This document shows positions 1 through 7,312 of a stretch of 12,065 bases of DNA, in pieces. The notes under the pieces were generated by a model. It was given only the letters and a program-made list of their open reading frames with translations. It ran no database searches and was not told the origin of the DNA. The stretch's first letter is position 1. Each line of letters opens with the position of its first letter. The translations under genes and the position numbers were made by a program. Source of the DNA: CAYVBE01 sp964448935 (lineage in GTDB: Bacteria; Planctomycetota; Brocadiia; SM23-32); assembly GCA_964448935.1 (NCBI GenBank), contig CAYVBE010000130.1, positions 1-12,065 on the forward strand. The letters are read 5' to 3'.

Positions 1-38
1 TTTGCGCAGTACACTCACAACCTGGGGGAGCGGGAAGC

Positions 39-254
39 ATGACCGACGAAAAGCAATGCGAATACGTCCGGGCCTCAGACTTCTTCGTGGAAGCCACGGA
101 TGTCTCAATCGGTGAAGATGTGCAGAAAGATCTGCGCGACCGGAGACGAAAAGTGCTCCTCGACGAGTCGGTCGTGAGACAGCAGGAAGACTGGAGCATT
201 CTTGCCGATCAGGTGGTAGGACGCGAAGACCGGAACCGACCCGCTACCCGGTAA
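39..254 (+). CDS. Doubtful small hypothetical protein (71 aa)
   Basis: I do not recognise this product. The start ATG is preceded by a purine-rich GGGGAG about 8 bases upstream, which is compatible with a ribosome binding site. The 71-residue product is hydrophilic and charged, with a plausible helical middle (residues about 26-57) and no signal peptide, Cys cluster or known motif. It ends 28 bases before the stop of the convergent creatininase gene. A 74-codon frame on the opposite strand overlaps it, and nothing in the sequence decides clearly between the two; I favour this one for its RBS. It may be a real small gene, the tail of an upstream operon, or chance. Confidence 0.3.
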   Translation: MTDEKQCEYVRASDFFVEATDVSIGEDVQKDLRDRRRKVLLDESVVRQQEDWSILADQVVGREDRNRPATR

Positions 255-282
255 TCTCCGAAGATGGGTGACCCGCCCCGGC

Positions 283-1083
283 TCAATGATAGTCCCTGCG
301 GGGGCGGATGGGGCGGTCTTTGAACTCATCTATTAGCTTTGCCAGCTCGTGCGTGGCGGCTTCGTAGAGCCGCTTTCCTTTCTCCGCCGAGGCCAGTGTG
401 GGGTCCCCCAGCACGCCGGACTCCGAGAACGTGCTCCACCACTCCATCATGCCGATGCGGCCGCCGCCGTCCAGGTCCTGCCACCAGAAATCGGACGGGA
501 TCATATTGTTCTCCGCCTCGGCCAGCTCCCGCCGGACGCCCTCGGGGCGCAGGTGCAGGTAGAGGGAAGTCTCGATCTCGTCGGCGTGCGCCACCCAGCC
601 CTTCGGCGACTCGCGCACCTCGCGGATTGCCTCCAGCGCAATCTCGAAGTAGCTGAAGCCTGCGCACACCACGTCGTAGTCCATCGTGGCCTGCCGGGCC
701 ACCACCTCCACCAGCGGCCGGTTCGAGCCGTGCCCGTTGACCAGCAGCACCTTCCGGAAACCGTGGTGCGCGACGCTCTTGACGACGTCCAGCAGGTAGC
801 GCACTAAGGTGTCCCACTCGATGCCGATGGTGCCGGGGAAGTCAATGTGATGCCAGTTGAAGCCGTAGCTGACCTGGGGCATCAGCAGCGCCTTGTCCGG
901 GCGGAGCCTGGCCGCCCCTTCGCAGACGCTTCGGCACAGGAAGTTGTCCACGTCCAGCGGCAGGTGCGGCCCGTGCTGCTCGGTGGAGCCCACGGGCAGG
1001 AGGATCACCCGCTCCTGCGCGGCGGCCCCCCGCATCTCCGGCCAGCTCAGTTGATCGTAGCGGTACGACGACACGTCGGTCAT
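283..1083 (-). CDS. Creatininase-family amidohydrolase
   Basis: This is a 266-aa cytoplasmic metal-dependent hydrolase of the creatininase (creatinine amidohydrolase / MftE-like) family, at normal family length. Family landmarks are all visible: LLPVGSTEQHGPHLPLDVD at residues 28-46 (likely metal ligands E35, H37 and D46), WHHIDFPGT at 77-85, LVNGHGSN at 114-121 (H118), and HADEIETS at 167-174 (E170, replacing the common HAGExETS). The full ligand set suggests an active enzyme opening a cyclic amide or related C-N bond; the real substrate cannot be read from sequence. The ATG has AGGAGGG about 8 bases upstream and a promoter is visible beyond it. It is divergent from an enolase-superfamily gene, and such pairs commonly sit in sugar-acid or amide catabolic loci. 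Family assignment is firm, substrate open. Confidence 0.93.
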   Translation of the reverse strand: MTDVSSYRYDQLSWPEMRGAAAQERVILLPVGSTEQHGPHLPLDVDNFLCRSVCEGAARLRPDKALLMPQVSYGFNWHHIDFPGTIGIEWDTLVRYLLDVVKSVAHHGFRKVLLVNGHGSNRPLVEVVARQATMDYDVVCAGFSYFEIALEAIREVRESPKGWVAHADEIETSLYLHLRPEGVRRELAEAENNMIPSDFWWQDLDGGGRIGMMEWWSTFSESGVLGDPTLASAEKGKRLYEAATHELAKLIDEFKDRPIRPRRDYH

Positions 1084-1122
1084 GGTCGGTCCCTCCTCTT
1101 GGGTTGAGGCATACCGGGCGGC

Positions 1123-1151
1123 ATTATACCGCCGGTGGGCGGCGGTTTCAG
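1123..1151 (-). promoter_or_regulatory. Sigma-70-like promoter of the creatininase gene
   Basis: On the minus strand a perfect TATAAT lies at 1128-1123. CTGAAA (4 of 6 matches to TTGACA) lies exactly 17 bases upstream at 1151-1146. Transcription would begin near 1116, giving a leader of about 33 bases that contains the AGGAGGG ribosome binding site. Prediction by eye from spacing and consensus. Confidence 0.55.
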
Positions 1152-1235
1152 AACGCGAGATGGCGTTTGCACCGGGGGCGGCGCGGGTTTACGATGGCGG
1201 CCGCCCCGACCTTCATACATGCGGAGGAGCGCGCC

Positions 1236-2363
1236 GTGAAAATCACCGACTGGACGATTCACACGCCGGACAGGCGTCGCCACGTGTTCGTCGAGCTGCA
1301 CTCCGATGAAGGCCCCAGCGGCTGGGGCGCCGCCTTCAGCAGTCGCCCGCAGTGCCTGGGGGCGCTCGAATGGCTCAAGCGGTTCGTCGTCGGCGAGAAC
1401 CCCCTGGAGGTGGAGCACGTGACCGAGAAGCTCCACCAGGTGACCTACTGGTTCGGCCGGGGCGGCGCCATGACGCACGCCATAAGCGGCATCAACATCG
1501 CCTTGTGGGACCTGGCGGGCAAGATTCTGGACCAGCCCGTCTCCGTGCTGCTCGGCGGGCGGTATCACGAATCGGTGCCCGTCTATGCCTCGGTGCTCTT
1601 CCATCCCGTGGAGGAACTTCCGGAGCGGATTGCCGCCCTTCTGGAACGTGGCTTCCGCGCGTTGAAGCTCGGGTGGCAGCCGTTCGGGCAACAGAGCCTG
1701 TCGCGGGACGAGGACCTGGTGCGGACCGCCCGCGAGGCGGCCGGCGAGGAGGTCACGCTGCTGGTGGACGCCGGCGGCAGCTACCCGTTCTGGCCGCTGA
1801 AGCTGAAGGATGCCCTCTCCCGGGCCGAGATGCTGGCGGATTACGGCGTTTACTGGTTTGAGGAGCCGTTGGAGCCGGACGACATCGAGGGCTACGTCCG
1901 CCTCACCGAGCGTTCGCCCGTCAAGATCGCCCATGGCGAGGTGCTCACCCGGCGGCAGTCCTTCGCGCCCTACTTCAAGCGCCGGGCCATGGACATTGCG
2001 CAGCCGGACGCGACCAAGGTGGGCGGCCTGTCCGAGATGAGGCGCATCGCCTGGCTGGCCGAGCCGCACGGCATCGAGGTGGTGCCCCACGGCTGGAACA
2101 CCGCCCTCGGCGTGGCGGCCGACGCGCATCTGGTCTCCACGCTGCCGGGCCGCTCCTTCGTCGAATTCAACGTCGGCAACCCCCTGGTGGAGGATCTGGC
2201 GGACCCGCCGTTCCAACTCGACGAAGACGGCCGCCTGCCCGTCCCCGACGGCCCCGGCCTGGGCATAGAACTGGCCCGAGGGAAGCTCAAAGAATTCGAG
2301 GAATCCGGCTTCGCCAGCGAAACCTGGCTCTGGGACGAGAAGGGCCTCTTCGAGGCCGATTGA
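1236..2363 (+). CDS. Mandelate racemase/muconate lactonizing enzyme family protein (enolase superfamily)
   Basis: This is a 375-aa cytoplasmic Mg-dependent enolase-superfamily enzyme, probably a sugar-acid dehydratase or racemase. I chose the GTG at 1236 because GGAGGAG lies 6 bases upstream and the protein then starts at VKITDWTIHT, the usual beginning of the capping domain; the frame stays open upstream to 1104 but that extension looks non-coding. Barrel motifs: single catalytic Lys in LKLGW at 143-147 (Gly replaces the second Lys of KxK); metal ligands D178 (LLVDAGG), E209 (WFEEP) and E235 (AHGE); D258 in QPDATKVGG and H285 in VPHGW, the His-Asp dyad of the mandelate racemase subgroup. The absent second Lys favours dehydration or one-sided abstraction over muconate cycloisomerase chemistry. 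It is divergent from the creatininase gene with 152 bases between them. Substrate unknown. Confidence 0.92.
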   Translation: MKITDWTIHTPDRRRHVFVELHSDEGPSGWGAAFSSRPQCLGALEWLKRFVVGENPLEVEHVTEKLHQVTYWFGRGGAMTHAISGINIALWDLAGKILDQPVSVLLGGRYHESVPVYASVLFHPVEELPERIAALLERGFRALKLGWQPFGQQSLSRDEDLVRTAREAAGEEVTLLVDAGGSYPFWPLKLKDALSRAEMLADYGVYWFEEPLEPDDIEGYVRLTERSPVKIAHGEVLTRRQSFAPYFKRRAMDIAQPDATKVGGLSEMRRIAWLAEPHGIEVVPHGWNTALGVAADAHLVSTLPGRSFVEFNVGNPLVEDLADPPFQLDEDGRLPVPDGPGLGIELARGKLKEFEESGFASETWLWDEKGLFEAD

Positions 2364-2387
2364 GGTAAACCTGCCGCAACGCCCGAT

Positions 2388-2427
2388 CGTCATTGCGAGG
2401 GGGGCGCGAGGCCCCGCGGCAATCTCG
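2388..2427. repeat. REP-like palindromic intergenic element
   Basis: This resembles the widespread intergenic repeat type that begins CGTCATTGCGAG and ends GCAATCTCG. ATTGC (2392-2396) pairs with GCAAT (2419-2423), and an inner GGGG (2401-2404) pairs with CCCC (2412-2415) around a short loop. It lies 24 bases after the stop of the enolase-superfamily gene, so it could also stop or stabilise that transcript. Only one copy is seen in this window, so the repeat call rests on resemblance and needs a genome-wide count. Confidence 0.55.
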
Positions 2428-2668
2428 CCGTTTCCTCCGCTCAGCGCGACGCACCCGGTTGGTACGTAGCGCAGCCGCCCTCGGCTGGGGAGGCCGCTGA
2501 TGGCAGACCCTGTGGGCCAACTTGGGCCCTACCAGTCGGCCGGGTGGGTTTGGTCTGGTGAACGAAGGTGAAAAGCGGGCACACCTGTCGACATCGCTGC
2601 TGCCTGCTATTTGGCGTGACCCGGCAACTCGCCGGGTTCGGCGGTCCTATGTTTTCAGGACGAGTGTG

Positions 2669-2697
2669 TTGACAGAGAGGATAACTCGACCTACCAT
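2669..2697 (+). promoter_or_regulatory. Sigma-70-like promoter of the two-gene islet
   Basis: A perfect -35 TTGACA at 2669-2674 is followed by a spacer of exactly 17 bases and TACCAT (4 of 6 matches to TATAAT) at 2692-2697. Initiation would be near 2704, giving a leader of about 84 bases before the ATG at 2788. A 7-bp-stem hairpin (2619-2637) sits just upstream. The islet therefore seems to carry its own expression signal and not to depend on neighbouring operons. Confidence 0.6.
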
Positions 2698-2787
2698 ACC
2701 TAACGTTGTCTGTCGTCGAGGTCCGCACAGCGCCACAGAAAAGAGCAATGTAACAAAGGTGCGCTGGGGTTTGGCTGGTGGAATCAT

Positions 2788-3882
2788 ATGAGGCAAACAC
2801 ATCATAGCGTAGAAAGGATATTCTACCGCGACCATGACAGTGTGGCCTCGCTACTGGAGGCCGCTTCGCGTGTCTGCGATCATGGGACGCGAATGTACGG
2901 AGCCATCCTATGTGTAGGCGATGCCCTTCCTGTTTTGGTTGAGCGCCTCAGGTCACATAGGGCGCGCGCAAGGGGGGTCCACTGTTCAGATGGCCCGCCA
3001 AGTCTCATAAGATTGCCTTGGGACCGGCGTAACCACCCGGAAGAAGAAGTCAAGATGTTTCTTTGGGTGGATGAACCGGCGGGCATTGCATACGTTCTCT
3101 CGGCCCAGGATAGAGACTCCTTTGACCACTGTTTGGCAACAGCGTATCGATATCTTGCATCACACGCGTCTCGAGCCTTTCTTCGGACGACAGAAGTGCG
3201 CCGGGCCTTGACTCAGATGGATCGATCTCGTGCAGACGTATCTATCCGTATCCGCGAGTTTGTAGCACGGGGCCTAATAGACGACCCAGAATCTGTGAAA
3301 AAGGTTCGCACACACCGTGAGTGGACAGATGAAGACTACCGTGCCGTGTTCGACCAGTTACAGGAAGATAAAAGGTGGCTCTCTTCCCTCAAACTGGAGG
3401 TTCGGGCTATTGAGACGTGCATAGGGCGTATATGGAAAGATGCGTCTTTCTCCTGTGATACCGGACTTCAGTTTTTCATGTCGTCCGTGGCGCAAACGCT
3501 GACTGCTGCTGTAACGCGCAGCCGGGAGTTTTTCGAGCATAGAGGCAGTGCTAACAGCCCGACCGGGAAGCCCAGGCCCCTCGGCATCGAGTACGCAGAC
3601 GACGTTTTTTCAGAGCAGACACAGACGAAACGTTTTCTGGATGTGCTCCAGGATCTTCCCCAGTCTGCTTTGTCCATCTACCACCATAACCCTTATGTGC
3701 ACGTTTCCTTGATCGATTATTCGGATGGCTCCAACTACGATGTCTGGGTGACACGGCAAGATGAGATTCTGATTGTGCCCAAGAGGAAGGGGACACACCG
3801 TTCGATGCAACGCGTGTGCAACCATATCTGCGATGAATTCGAAGAGGGCCTCGTAAAGGATTTCCAGCCGCATGGTGGGTGA
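2788..3882 (+). CDS. Uncharacterised protein of putative two-gene acquired module (gene A)
   Basis: I do not recognise this 364-aa protein. It is soluble: no signal peptide or membrane segment. By eye it has three parts: an alpha/beta N-terminal region (1-130) with hydrophobic strands such as YGAILCVGD and VKMFLWVDEPAGIAYVLSA; a charged helical middle (about 130-250) in which RSRADVSIRIREFVARGLID could be helix-turn-helix-like; and a C-terminal alpha/beta segment (about 265-358) with HVSLIDYSDGSNYDVWV and DEILIVPKRK strands and a last helix containing CNHIC. No Walker A, HxH or methylase motif is visible. The RBS is weak (GGTGG, 5 bases from ATG). GC is about 50%, well below the flanking genes. 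Its end overlaps gene B by 11 bases, implying coupled translation and joint function. Confidence 0.8.
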   Translation: MRQTHHSVERIFYRDHDSVASLLEAASRVCDHGTRMYGAILCVGDALPVLVERLRSHRARARGVHCSDGPPSLIRLPWDRRNHPEEEVKMFLWVDEPAGIAYVLSAQDRDSFDHCLATAYRYLASHASRAFLRTTEVRRALTQMDRSRADVSIRIREFVARGLIDDPESVKKVRTHREWTDEDYRAVFDQLQEDKRWLSSLKLEVRAIETCIGRIWKDASFSCDTGLQFFMSSVAQTLTAAVTRSREFFEHRGSANSPTGKPRPLGIEYADDVFSEQTQTKRFLDVLQDLPQSALSIYHHNPYVHVSLIDYSDGSNYDVWVTRQDEILIVPKRKGTHRSMQRVCNHICDEFEEGLVKDFQPHGG

Positions 3883-4924
3883 AGACCTCCAAGACGCCAT
3901 CAGAGATGTGCGCATCGAGATTGATAACTACAATGAGACGGTCCAAGCCCTAAAAGCGTTGTCGCATGAATTTCGATGGGATGACGAACGGCGTGTTTTG
4001 CTTAATGACGTGTTCACGCACATCGGTCGACGAATGGAGACATCGTCTGAAAACAGAGTGTGCCCCGGTGGGGAAGTCACTCCAGACTTAGTTCTCCAGC
4101 GTGGAGAGGAGTATGGGCTAATAGCCGAAGCCAAGCTGGCGATGTGCGTAAGCCCTGAGGGGAGGGAGAGACGCATTCGGCAGGTCGTCAAGTATGACGA
4201 TGACCTGATTGGCTGGCATACAGAGGACGAGATTTTACCGGACCACGATATACTGCTGGTAGTTCATCTGTTTAGGGGCCAAGAGATACACGATCAACTA
4301 ACAGAGCTTCAGCAGGCCGGTGATCTTGAGATCAGTAGGCCCTTCGGCCTCGTATCATTTGGGGTGGTCAACAGAACTGGTAGCGAGTACATGACCCTAC
4401 AGCTGTTGAAGGGCCATATTAGTCTCCCCGGAAAAGAGAGGAAGCTTAGGGCCGTCTTGCCGATACCCCTTGATCACGTGGCAGGTAATGCGGAGTTGGC
4501 CAACATGAAGCTATATGACGTTGAGCCGCCGCTCCCTTTGTTGATGGACTTAATACATCATATCGTCTTTGAGAGTCTTTCGACGGACGAGTTCATTGAG
4601 CTTGACGAGGAAAACGAGGTCCGGAAGACGATTGAGATAAGGCAATTGCGGCAAGACCTTTCAGACGTTTTCGGCCCCGGTGGAGATTCTTACCGCATGC
4701 CTGAAGTGCCCCGTGCTGATTGGGTCGGCGAGGCTATGTGTCTGTTTGAGCGGATGGGTTGGGCCGAGCAAATTGAAGAAGCTCCGGATCGGTACGTATA
4801 TGTCGTCAAACGGCGGCGAACGCCGTTTCAGCAGTTCGTCAAACGGTTCGCTGAAGAACGACTGCAAGAAGAGGAGTCTGCCGGTCGGAGGGCAGCCCAA
4901 CTGACGTTGTTCCAGCCAGACTAA
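3872..4924 (+). CDS. Putative PD-(D/E)XK nuclease-fold protein with C-terminal clamp-binding-like motif (gene B)
   Basis: This 350-aa soluble protein belongs to no family I can name. Residues 71-88 read PDLVLQ...LIAEAK: D72, E86 and K88 form the D-x13-E-x-K signature of PD-(D/E)XK nucleases. It is followed by Q104 and Y108 in RQVVKYD, matching the frequent post-core Q-x3-Y helix. Strands DILLVVHLF (126-134) and FGLVSFGVV (158-166) could complete the core. Residues about 277-317 resemble a winged helix (helix WVGEAMCLFERMGW, strand RYVYVVKRR). Residues 318-340 are a charged helix, and the tail ends QLTLFQPD; QLTLF (343-347) closely matches the beta-clamp binding consensus QL(S/D)LF. It overlaps gene A by 11 bases; AAAGGA lies 11 bases before the ATG. 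A DNA end- or replication-linked nuclease is inferred, not shown. GC is about 50%. Confidence 0.8.
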   Translation: MVGEDLQDAIRDVRIEIDNYNETVQALKALSHEFRWDDERRVLLNDVFTHIGRRMETSSENRVCPGGEVTPDLVLQRGEEYGLIAEAKLAMCVSPEGRERRIRQVVKYDDDLIGWHTEDEILPDHDILLVVHLFRGQEIHDQLTELQQAGDLEISRPFGLVSFGVVNRTGSEYMTLQLLKGHISLPGKERKLRAVLPIPLDHVAGNAELANMKLYDVEPPLPLLMDLIHHIVFESLSTDEFIELDEENEVRKTIEIRQLRQDLSDVFGPGGDSYRMPEVPRADWVGEAMCLFERMGWAEQIEEAPDRYVYVVKRRRTPFQQFVKRFAEERLQEEESAGRRAAQLTLFQPD

Positions 4925-5164
4925 GGAAGGAGAAGCCTTCTTGGGCCAAACACGGGTCTGCGAACAGCTGAAGGGATTTGACCGAGGTATGGGTTAGGCT
5001 ATCAAAGTACTCCTTTATGGCATGCCGTCTGCTGTTCAGTGAGTATCTCCTGCCTGCAGGAATACGTACTGCCGGACGCAGGTCCTTGGTCAGAAGTATC
5101 GTAACCCGCAAAGCTATTACGGGTTTCGCGCAGTTGGCTCAACTAACGCAGAGGGGCACGCCGA
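4925..5164. other. Convergent intergenic gap after the islet
   Basis: No gene or tRNA is apparent in these 240 bases. Base composition stays near 53% GC, so the acquired segment probably extends to about 5160. A hairpin with arms AACCCG (5103-5108) and CGGGTT (5120-5125) and an 11-base loop is the only terminator-like structure seen, and it is weak. Confidence 0.4.
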
Positions 5165-5425
5165 TCAGGTGAGGCGGCGGGGCCTTGACCTCTCGCAGGG
5201 GGTGTCTCGGCCGCAGCAGGTCTGGCCTCTTCCGCACCTGGTCGAAGTTCTGGAGTCGGTGGCGTAGAAGCCTTTGCCTTTGAAGATGAGGCCGCCGCCT
5301 CCGCTGATCAGGCGGCGGACCGGGCCTCCACACTCGGGGCAGGCCTCGATGGGGTCGTCGGTGATGTTCTGGAAGTGCTCGAAACGGCTGCCGCTGTCCA
5401 GGCATTCGTAATCATACGTGGGCAT
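5165..5425 (-). CDS. FmdB-family zinc ribbon protein
   Basis: This is an 86-aa small regulatory-type zinc ribbon protein of the FmdB family (named for the gene in the methanogen formylmethanofuran dehydrogenase region). The N-terminus MPTYDYEC, the GSRFEHFQNITDDPIEACPECGGPVRRLISGGG segment and the KGKGFYATD motif are diagnostic. The second knuckle CPEC (C29/C32) is intact, but the first, usually CxxC, is CLDS (C8/S11), so one of the four standard Cys ligands is missing. The C-terminus adds CGRGQTCCGRDTPC, four or five more Cys that could substitute. GGGAGG lies 6 bases before the ATG. It starts 24 bases after the ATPase gene upstream in the operon and is likely co-transcribed as its last gene. 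Actual function unknown. Confidence 0.9.
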   Translation of the reverse strand: MPTYDYECLDSGSRFEHFQNITDDPIEACPECGGPVRRLISGGGGLIFKGKGFYATDSRTSTRCGRGQTCCGRDTPCERSRPRRLT

Positions 5426-5449
5426 CTTCGCCTCCCGGTCTTCTACGCT

Positions 5450-7294
5450 TCATGCGCTCTGGCTCTCGATGGACTCGCCGTCCAGACGGCGGCTGACTCG
5501 CTCGGCCACCTCGCGTATGGCCTTTGCGGCAGGGCCGTCTCCGGCTTCCACGACGGTCTGGCCGTCCATGAGGGCTTCGTTGACCTGCTCGTCGAAAGGT
5601 ATCTCGCCGACGACCGGCGCGCCGGCCTGCCGACCCAGCGCGCGGATGCGTTCGGACTGCTCGGGGTTCAGGTCGCACTTGTTGATGCAGATCAGCGGCT
5701 GCACGCGGAAGTGCAGCGCGAGCTGCAGCACCCGCTCCAGGTCATGCACGCCACTGACGGTGGGCTCGGTGACGATCAGCGCCGTACCCACGCCCGCGAT
5801 GGACGCGATGACCGGACAGCCCGTGCCGGGCGAGCCGTCGCCGAGGATCGGCAGCCGGCCCTCGCCCACCAGACCGGAGGCCCGTTCGCGGACGCGTGTG
5901 ACCAGCTTGCCGGAGTTCTCCTCCGCGATGCCCAGCCGCGCGTGGGACAGCGGCCCGTAGTGCGTGTCGGACACGTAGCTCTGGCCCGTGACGGCCTGCT
6001 CCATCTCTATCGCGCCGACCGGGCAGACGTGGCCGCAGAGCCCGCAGCCCTCGCAGGCGAGCTGGTCCACGCGGTAGCGATCGGGGCGGCCCTCCCCTTC
6101 GACGGGCACGATGGCGTCGAAGTGGCAGAGCCGCGCGCACGTGCCGCAGGCGGTGCACTGTTCGGCGACGATCTCGGCGCGGTAGCCGCCCACAAAATCC
6201 TCGACGCGCCGGACCTCGGGCTGCAGAAGCAGGTGCAGGTCGGCCGCGTCCACGTCGCAGTCCGCCAGCACCTTGTCGCCGATCAGCGCGCCCAGGGACC
6301 CGGTGACCGTGGTCTTGCCCGTGCCGCCTTTGCCGCTGATGACCGTCAGTTCATGGCGCGGTGCGCCACCCGCTGATTCCTCCGGCGGAGCGGTGACGGG
6401 CAGACGCAACTCTTCCGCGGGCACGGGTTGCGCCGGCCCCGAGGCCACGTCGCACGCCCGGCGGTAGATGTCCATCAGCACCGGGCGCAGCTCGGGATGG
6501 CCGTCCACCAGGAAATCACCGCGCGAGTAGGTCTCGGCGTATGCGCGCCGGAAGGGGATGCGCCCGATGATGGGCACGTCCACCTCGTCCGCGTAGTCCT
6601 GAATGATGCGGTCCGTGCCGTCGGAGCGGTTGACCACGATGCCGCTGGGCACGCCCATCTTCAGGCTCAGGCCCACCGCCAGCTTCAGGTCGTTCAGCCC
6701 GAACGGCGTCGGCTCGGTGACCAGTATCGCGGCGTCCGCGCCCTTCACGGCCTCCACCACGGGGCACGCGGTGCCGGGCGAGGCGTCAATGATCGTTATG
6801 CCGTCCGGCAGGATGTGCTCCTTGACGCCTTCCACCACGTCCGGCGCCAGCGCCTCGCCGACGTTCAGCAGGCCGTGGCCGAAGGAGAAGGGCTCGTGCG
6901 CCTCCGCGACCTGCACCTGCCCGATGGGCGTCGGTTCCTCGGTCATCGCGCCCTCGGGGCAGATGTAGCTGCACGCGCCGCAGGCGTGGCAGAGTTCGGG
7001 GAAGAAGAGCACCCGGCCCTTGACGACCGCGATGGCGTTGTAGTTACAGATTTCCCCGCACTTGCCGCAGCCGGTGCACAGTTCCTCGTTCCAGACGGGC
7101 TTGAGCACCTTGACGGTCTCCGCGAGGTCGAACTCGGGCCGCACGAACAGGTGGTCGTTGGGCTCCTCCACGTCGCAGTCCAGCAGACGCACGGGCTGCG
7201 CGATCTCGTCGTCGCGGGCCAGCACCGCGGCCAGGTTGACGGCCAGGGTGGTTTTGCCCGTGCCGCCTTTCCCGCTGGCGATGGTGATAATCAC
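5450..7294 (-). CDS. Tandem fusion of two MinD-type P-loop ATPases, each with an inserted 2x[4Fe-4S] ferredoxin domain
   Basis: This 614-aa cytoplasmic protein is an internal duplication. Half one: deviant Walker A SGKGGTGKTT (7-16), LLDCDVEEPN (37-46), ferredoxin cysteines C73/76/79/83 and C102/105/108/112, then IIDASPGTACPV (168-179) and LVTEPTPFGLNDL (191-203). Half two repeats the order: SGKGGTGKTT (320-329), LADCDVDAADLHL, cysteines C380/383/386/390 and C414/417/420/424, GDGSPGTGCPV (485-495), IVTEPTVSGVHDL. A Pro/Ala/Glu linker (about 284-314) joins them. Sixteen Cys predict four [4Fe-4S] clusters. In Desulfovibrio orange-protein (ORP) loci two such ATPases are separate adjacent genes (orp1/orp2 type), so this is a fused version. 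It starts at GTG with a weak RBS (AGAGAG), 18 bases after the NifX/ORP-like gene. A role in ATP-dependent Fe-S or metal cluster handling is inferred. Confidence 0.9.
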   Translation of the reverse strand: MIITIASGKGGTGKTTLAVNLAAVLARDDEIAQPVRLLDCDVEEPNDHLFVRPEFDLAETVKVLKPVWNEELCTGCGKCGEICNYNAIAVVKGRVLFFPELCHACGACSYICPEGAMTEEPTPIGQVQVAEAHEPFSFGHGLLNVGEALAPDVVEGVKEHILPDGITIIDASPGTACPVVEAVKGADAAILVTEPTPFGLNDLKLAVGLSLKMGVPSGIVVNRSDGTDRIIQDYADEVDVPIIGRIPFRRAYAETYSRGDFLVDGHPELRPVLMDIYRRACDVASGPAQPVPAEELRLPVTAPPEESAGGAPRHELTVISGKGGTGKTTVTGSLGALIGDKVLADCDVDAADLHLLLQPEVRRVEDFVGGYRAEIVAEQCTACGTCARLCHFDAIVPVEGEGRPDRYRVDQLACEGCGLCGHVCPVGAIEMEQAVTGQSYVSDTHYGPLSHARLGIAEENSGKLVTRVRERASGLVGEGRLPILGDGSPGTGCPVIASIAGVGTALIVTEPTVSGVHDLERVLQLALHFRVQPLICINKCDLNPEQSERIRALGRQAGAPVVGEIPFDEQVNEALMDGQTVVEAGDGPAAKAIREVAERVSRRLDGESIESQSA

Positions 7295-7312
7295 TTCATT
7301 TCTCTCTTTCCG

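Larger units (their letters stand above)
2364..2787. other. Gene-free gap with several palindromes, leading into the low-GC islet
   Basis: There is no convincing gene in these 424 bases. The left end holds a REP-like palindrome (2388-2427). A hairpin CAGCCG-CCCT-CGGCTG is at 2472-2487, and another, ACCCGGC-AACTC-GCCGGGT, at 2619-2637. The right end holds a promoter (2669-2697) reading into the two-gene module. GC content falls across the gap, so an edge of the putative acquired segment probably lies around 2500-2560. No convincing attachment-site direct repeat was seen. Confidence 0.6.

Noticed and set aside
1080..2393. 437-codon open frame antisense to the enolase-superfamily gene
   Set aside because: It mirrors a gene with complete catalytic motifs and arises from the high-GC codon pattern; its product has no recognisable domain.
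2518..4950. CTTGGGCC near 2520 and again near 4939 as flanking direct repeats of the islet
   Set aside because: Only 8 bp of a low-complexity GC motif; likely chance, so not called an attachment site.
4925..5164. tRNA or small RNA in the gap after the islet
   Set aside because: No cloverleaf or T-loop-like sequence seen; only one weak hairpin at 5103-5125.
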